Shown here: positions 62,153-64,000 of the stretch, in pieces | Layout: the number at the start of each line of letters is the position of its first letter | Numbering within the stretch: the stretch's first letter is position 1 | Origin: JAQUOA01 sp037443785 | Lineage (GTDB): Bacteria > Bacteroidota > Ignavibacteria > UBA10030 > UBA8401 | Direction of reading: 5' to 3' | Length of the DNA: 64,000 nucleotides | Assembly (NCBI GenBank): GCA_037443785.1 | Contig: JBBINR010000010.1 | Coordinates: 1-64,000, forward strand | The notes under the pieces: model-generated | What the model saw: the letters and a program-made list of their open reading frames with translations, nothing else | Databases searched by the model: none | Told to the model about the DNA's origin: nothing | Translations under genes and position numbers: made by a program

Positions 62153-62503
62153 TTACTTTTTAACTTTTCGTTGATCGACAACTATTGTCACATGATGCGA
62201 TCGTTTCAATAATTTATATGCACGTCCCATCGGCGCAGGAAGAATTCGTTTCATTGACGGCGCGCCGTTCACAAAACATTCTTTCACAAACAAATCATCG
62301 GTGCTCACACCGGCATTGGCATCCTTATTCTGAAAATTTGCAACGGCTGAACGCAATACTTTTTCAGCAGTCTTTGCAGCATGTTTCGGCTGAAAGTGAA
62401 GAATGTTCAACGCTTCACCGATCGATTTTCCTCGAATAAGATCGATCACTAACCGCATCTTGCGCGGCGAAGTTCCTACGTAACGATTAATTGCTTTTGC
62501 TTC
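62153..62503 (-). CDS. rplV: 50S ribosomal protein L22
   Basis: 116 residues: MEAKAINRYVGTSPRKMRLVIDLIRGKSIGEALNIL and RAYKLLKRSHHVTIVV. I take ATG 62503; the open frame reaches a TTG at 62521. TTGGAG lies nine bases before the ATG. Lines the exit tunnel. Confidence 0.94.
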   Translation of the reverse strand, partial: EAKAINRYVGTSPRKMRLVIDLIRGKSIGEALNILHFQPKHAAKTAEKVLRSAVANFQNKDANAGVSTDDLFVKECFVNGAPSMKRILPAPMGRAYKLLKRSHHVTIVVDQRKVKK

Positions 62504-62529
62504 CATGAATTCAAACTCCAAAATTTCAA

Positions 62530-62808
62530 TTATGCGGCTGCTTCAGTTTTCACACCAGGATGTCCACGGAAAATACGTGTCGGTGCAAATTCGCCAAGTT
62601 TATGTCCTACCATCGACTCTTGAATATAGACGGGGATAAATTTATTTCCGTTGTGAACGGCAAATGTATGACCGACGAATTCCGGAGGAATTGTGCACGA
62701 CCGTGCCCACGTCTTGATCACTTGTTTTTTATTTGTCTTATTCAGCGCTTCTACTTTGGACTGCAGGCGCGAATCAATGTATGGACCTTTTTTTAGTGAA
62801 CGACTCAT
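62530..62808 (-). CDS. rpsS: 30S ribosomal protein S19
   Basis: 92 residues: MSRSLKKGPYIDSRLQSKVEALN and VYIQESMVGHKLGEFAPTRIFRGH. Standard length. S10 operon. Confidence 0.97.
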   Translation of the reverse strand: MSRSLKKGPYIDSRLQSKVEALNKTNKKQVIKTWARSCTIPPEFVGHTFAVHNGNKFIPVYIQESMVGHKLGEFAPTRIFRGHPGVKTEAAA

Positions 62809-62821
62809 AATACTCTCTTAA

Positions 62822-63646
62822 TTACTTGCGACGCTTAACAATGTATTTGCTGGATTGTTTTTTGTGTTTACGGGTTTTCAAACCTTTTGATTTTTGACCC
62901 CACGGACTTACCGGATGACCGCCACCCGAAGTTTTTCCTTCACCGCCGCCCATCGGATGATCGACTGGGTTTCGAGATACACCGCGTGATAATGGTCGAA
63001 TGCCTAACCAACGGGAACGACCTGCTTTACCGATGCTGATATTTTCGTGATCGATATTTCCAAGCTGACCAACGGTAGCAAAGCATTCTGCCAATACGTT
63101 GCGAACTTCACCCGAAGGGAATTTCAAGAGAACGAATTTTCCTTCTTTCGCCTGAACCGTTGCAAAATTTCCCGCACTTCGTGCAATTTGTCCGCCTTTA
63201 CCGGGACGCAATTCGATGTTATGAATCATCGTATTAACCGGCATTGCCTTTAACGGAAGCGCATTGCCAAGAATCGGCTCAACCGCCTCACCGGCAACAA
63301 TCTTTTGTCCAACTTTCAATCCTTCGGGTGCGAGCACATACGTCTTTTCACCATCGGGATACTGAACAAGTGCGATGTAGGTTGTTCTGTTCGGATCGTA
63401 TTCGATACCAACAACTTTACCTTCGATGTTTCGTTTTTCTCTTTTGAAATCGATAACGCGATACCGTCGTTTGTGTCCGCCTCCGCGATGACGCGAGGTA
63501 ACTCGTCCTAAACTGTTTCGACCGCCGCTCTTGGTAATTTTTTCGAGTAACGATTTCTCAGGAGTGGTTTTCGTGATCTCATCAAACGTTGCAATCGAAT
63601 AATATCGAGTTGCAGGGGTCATCGGTTTTAATTTACGTAATGCCAT
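62822..63646 (-). CDS. rplB: 50S ribosomal protein L2
   Basis: 274 residues: GRNSLGRVTSRHRGGGHKRRYRVIDF, EYDPNRTTYIALVQYPDGEKTYVLAPEGL and VSRNPVDHPMGGGEGKTSGGGHPVSPWG, the segment near the peptidyl transferase centre. Normal length. Confidence 0.98.
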   Translation of the reverse strand: MALRKLKPMTPATRYYSIATFDEITKTTPEKSLLEKITKSGGRNSLGRVTSRHRGGGHKRRYRVIDFKREKRNIEGKVVGIEYDPNRTTYIALVQYPDGEKTYVLAPEGLKVGQKIVAGEAVEPILGNALPLKAMPVNTMIHNIELRPGKGGQIARSAGNFATVQAKEGKFVLLKFPSGEVRNVLAECFATVGQLGNIDHENISIGKAGRSRWLGIRPLSRGVSRNPVDHPMGGGEGKTSGGGHPVSPWGQKSKGLKTRKHKKQSSKYIVKRRK

Positions 63647-63660
63647 AACTCGCTCTTCTC

Positions 63661-63951
63661 TTAAACGTTAGCCAAAAAATCTATTGTTTGACCCTCTTTC
63701 AAGGTAACGATCGCTTTCTTCCAATCACTTCGTCTTCCGGCAACACGACCGCGACGTGTCATTTGTGATTTTGTCTTTCCTTTTACATTTACGGTGCGAA
63801 CGCTGAGAACATTCACATTGAATTTTTTCTCTACCGCTTTTTGAATCTCAATCTTGTTTGCTTCGGAATTTACTTTGAAAGCAAATTGACGGGCAGCCGT
63901 CAGGGCTGTCATTTTTTCCGTCAACAAGGGTTGTATTAAAATTGCTGTCAT
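63661..63951 (-). CDS. rplW: 50S ribosomal protein L23
   Basis: 96 residues: ILIQPLLTEKMTALTAARQFAFKVNSEANKIEIQKAVEKKF, then NVLSVRTVNVKGKTK. Docking site for trigger factor and SRP at the tunnel exit. Confidence 0.96.
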   Translation of the reverse strand: MTAILIQPLLTEKMTALTAARQFAFKVNSEANKIEIQKAVEKKFNVNVLSVRTVNVKGKTKSQMTRRGRVAGRRSDWKKAIVTLKEGQTIDFLANV

Positions 63952-63968
63952 GATTACTACCGTTTCAC

Positions 63969-64000
63969 TTAGTTCGCAAATGTTTTGTGAATCACATCCA
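63969..64000 (-). CDS. rplD: 50S ribosomal protein L4, C-terminal fragment
   Basis: Only the last ten residues are inside (DVIHKTFAN then stop); the gene runs off the right edge. The VIHKTF ending and the position before rplW, where L4 always lies in the S10 operon, identify it. Seventeen bases separate it from rplW. Confidence 0.85.
   Translation of the reverse strand, partial: DVIHKTFAN

Noticed and set aside
1..64000. CRISPR arrays, insertion sequences, rRNA genes, prophage modules
   Set aside because: No regular short repeats, transposase-like ORFs, rRNA sequence or phage structural genes were seen. The similarity of the two large secreted proteins is gene duplication, not a mobile repeat.

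Overview
The window looks like chromosomal DNA from a member of the Fibrobacterota-Chlorobiota-Bacteroidota group, most likely on the Ignavibacteria/Chlorobiota side rather than a classical Bacteroidia. The evidence is type IX secretion sorting domains, a PorV/PorQ-family protein, a TonB-dependent receptor with a carboxypeptidase-regulatory-like domain, and a GWxTD-domain lipoprotein. In addition, many genes have clear Shine-Dalgarno sequences (GGAGGA, GAGGAG, AAGGAG), and several promoters look like TTGACA-17-TATATT, which is unlike the TTTG/TAnnTTTG promoters of Bacteroidia. This placement is inference; no database search was run.

Nearly everything is on the minus strand. Bases 1-2200 hold a yggS-divIVA-punA-ileS operon (ileS runs off the left end). 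Bases 2.3-10.2 kb hold a stress protein, an acyl-CoA hydrolase/transferase-family gene, a TonB-like protein behind a sigma-54 type promoter, GTP-dependent PEP carboxykinase and an NtrC-type two-component pair. Bases 10.3-13.5 kb hold a small operon of three putative ring-cleavage/cupin genes, a YceI protein and a MarR regulator with a very clear palindromic operator. Bases 13.5-20.5 kb hold a peptidase cluster (two M16 proteins, one M28), a HIT protein, a possible 31-residue membrane peptide and a RecD2-type helicase. Bases 20.5-27.9 kb hold a GWxTD lipoprotein coupled to a membrane gluzincin/TPR protein, then a pyrE-mscS-nudix-deoA operon.

The accessory core is 27.9-44.3 kb. A complete operon of TonB receptor, an approx. 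1100-residue secreted protein with a type IX sorting domain, and a PorV-like barrel has its own promoter and terminator. A paralogue of the secreted protein lies 9 kb away, and between them are cydAB, a pterin dehydratase, a TPR protein and an NHL-type propeller. A six-repeat propeller-like secreted protein lies just upstream of the receptor. The only plus-strand genes (44.4-46.8 kb) are an XRE-type regulator and a LytS/LytR-type two-component pair.

From 47 kb to the right end are serA with a class V aminotransferase (probably serine synthesis), engB, and then the alpha, spc and S10 ribosomal operons read from rplQ back to a partial rplD. Two things stand out there: a complete tRNA-Gln(UUG) gene sits between rplR and rpsE, and five ribosomal genes appear to start with GTG or TTG. 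No CRISPR array, insertion sequence, rRNA or phage module was seen.
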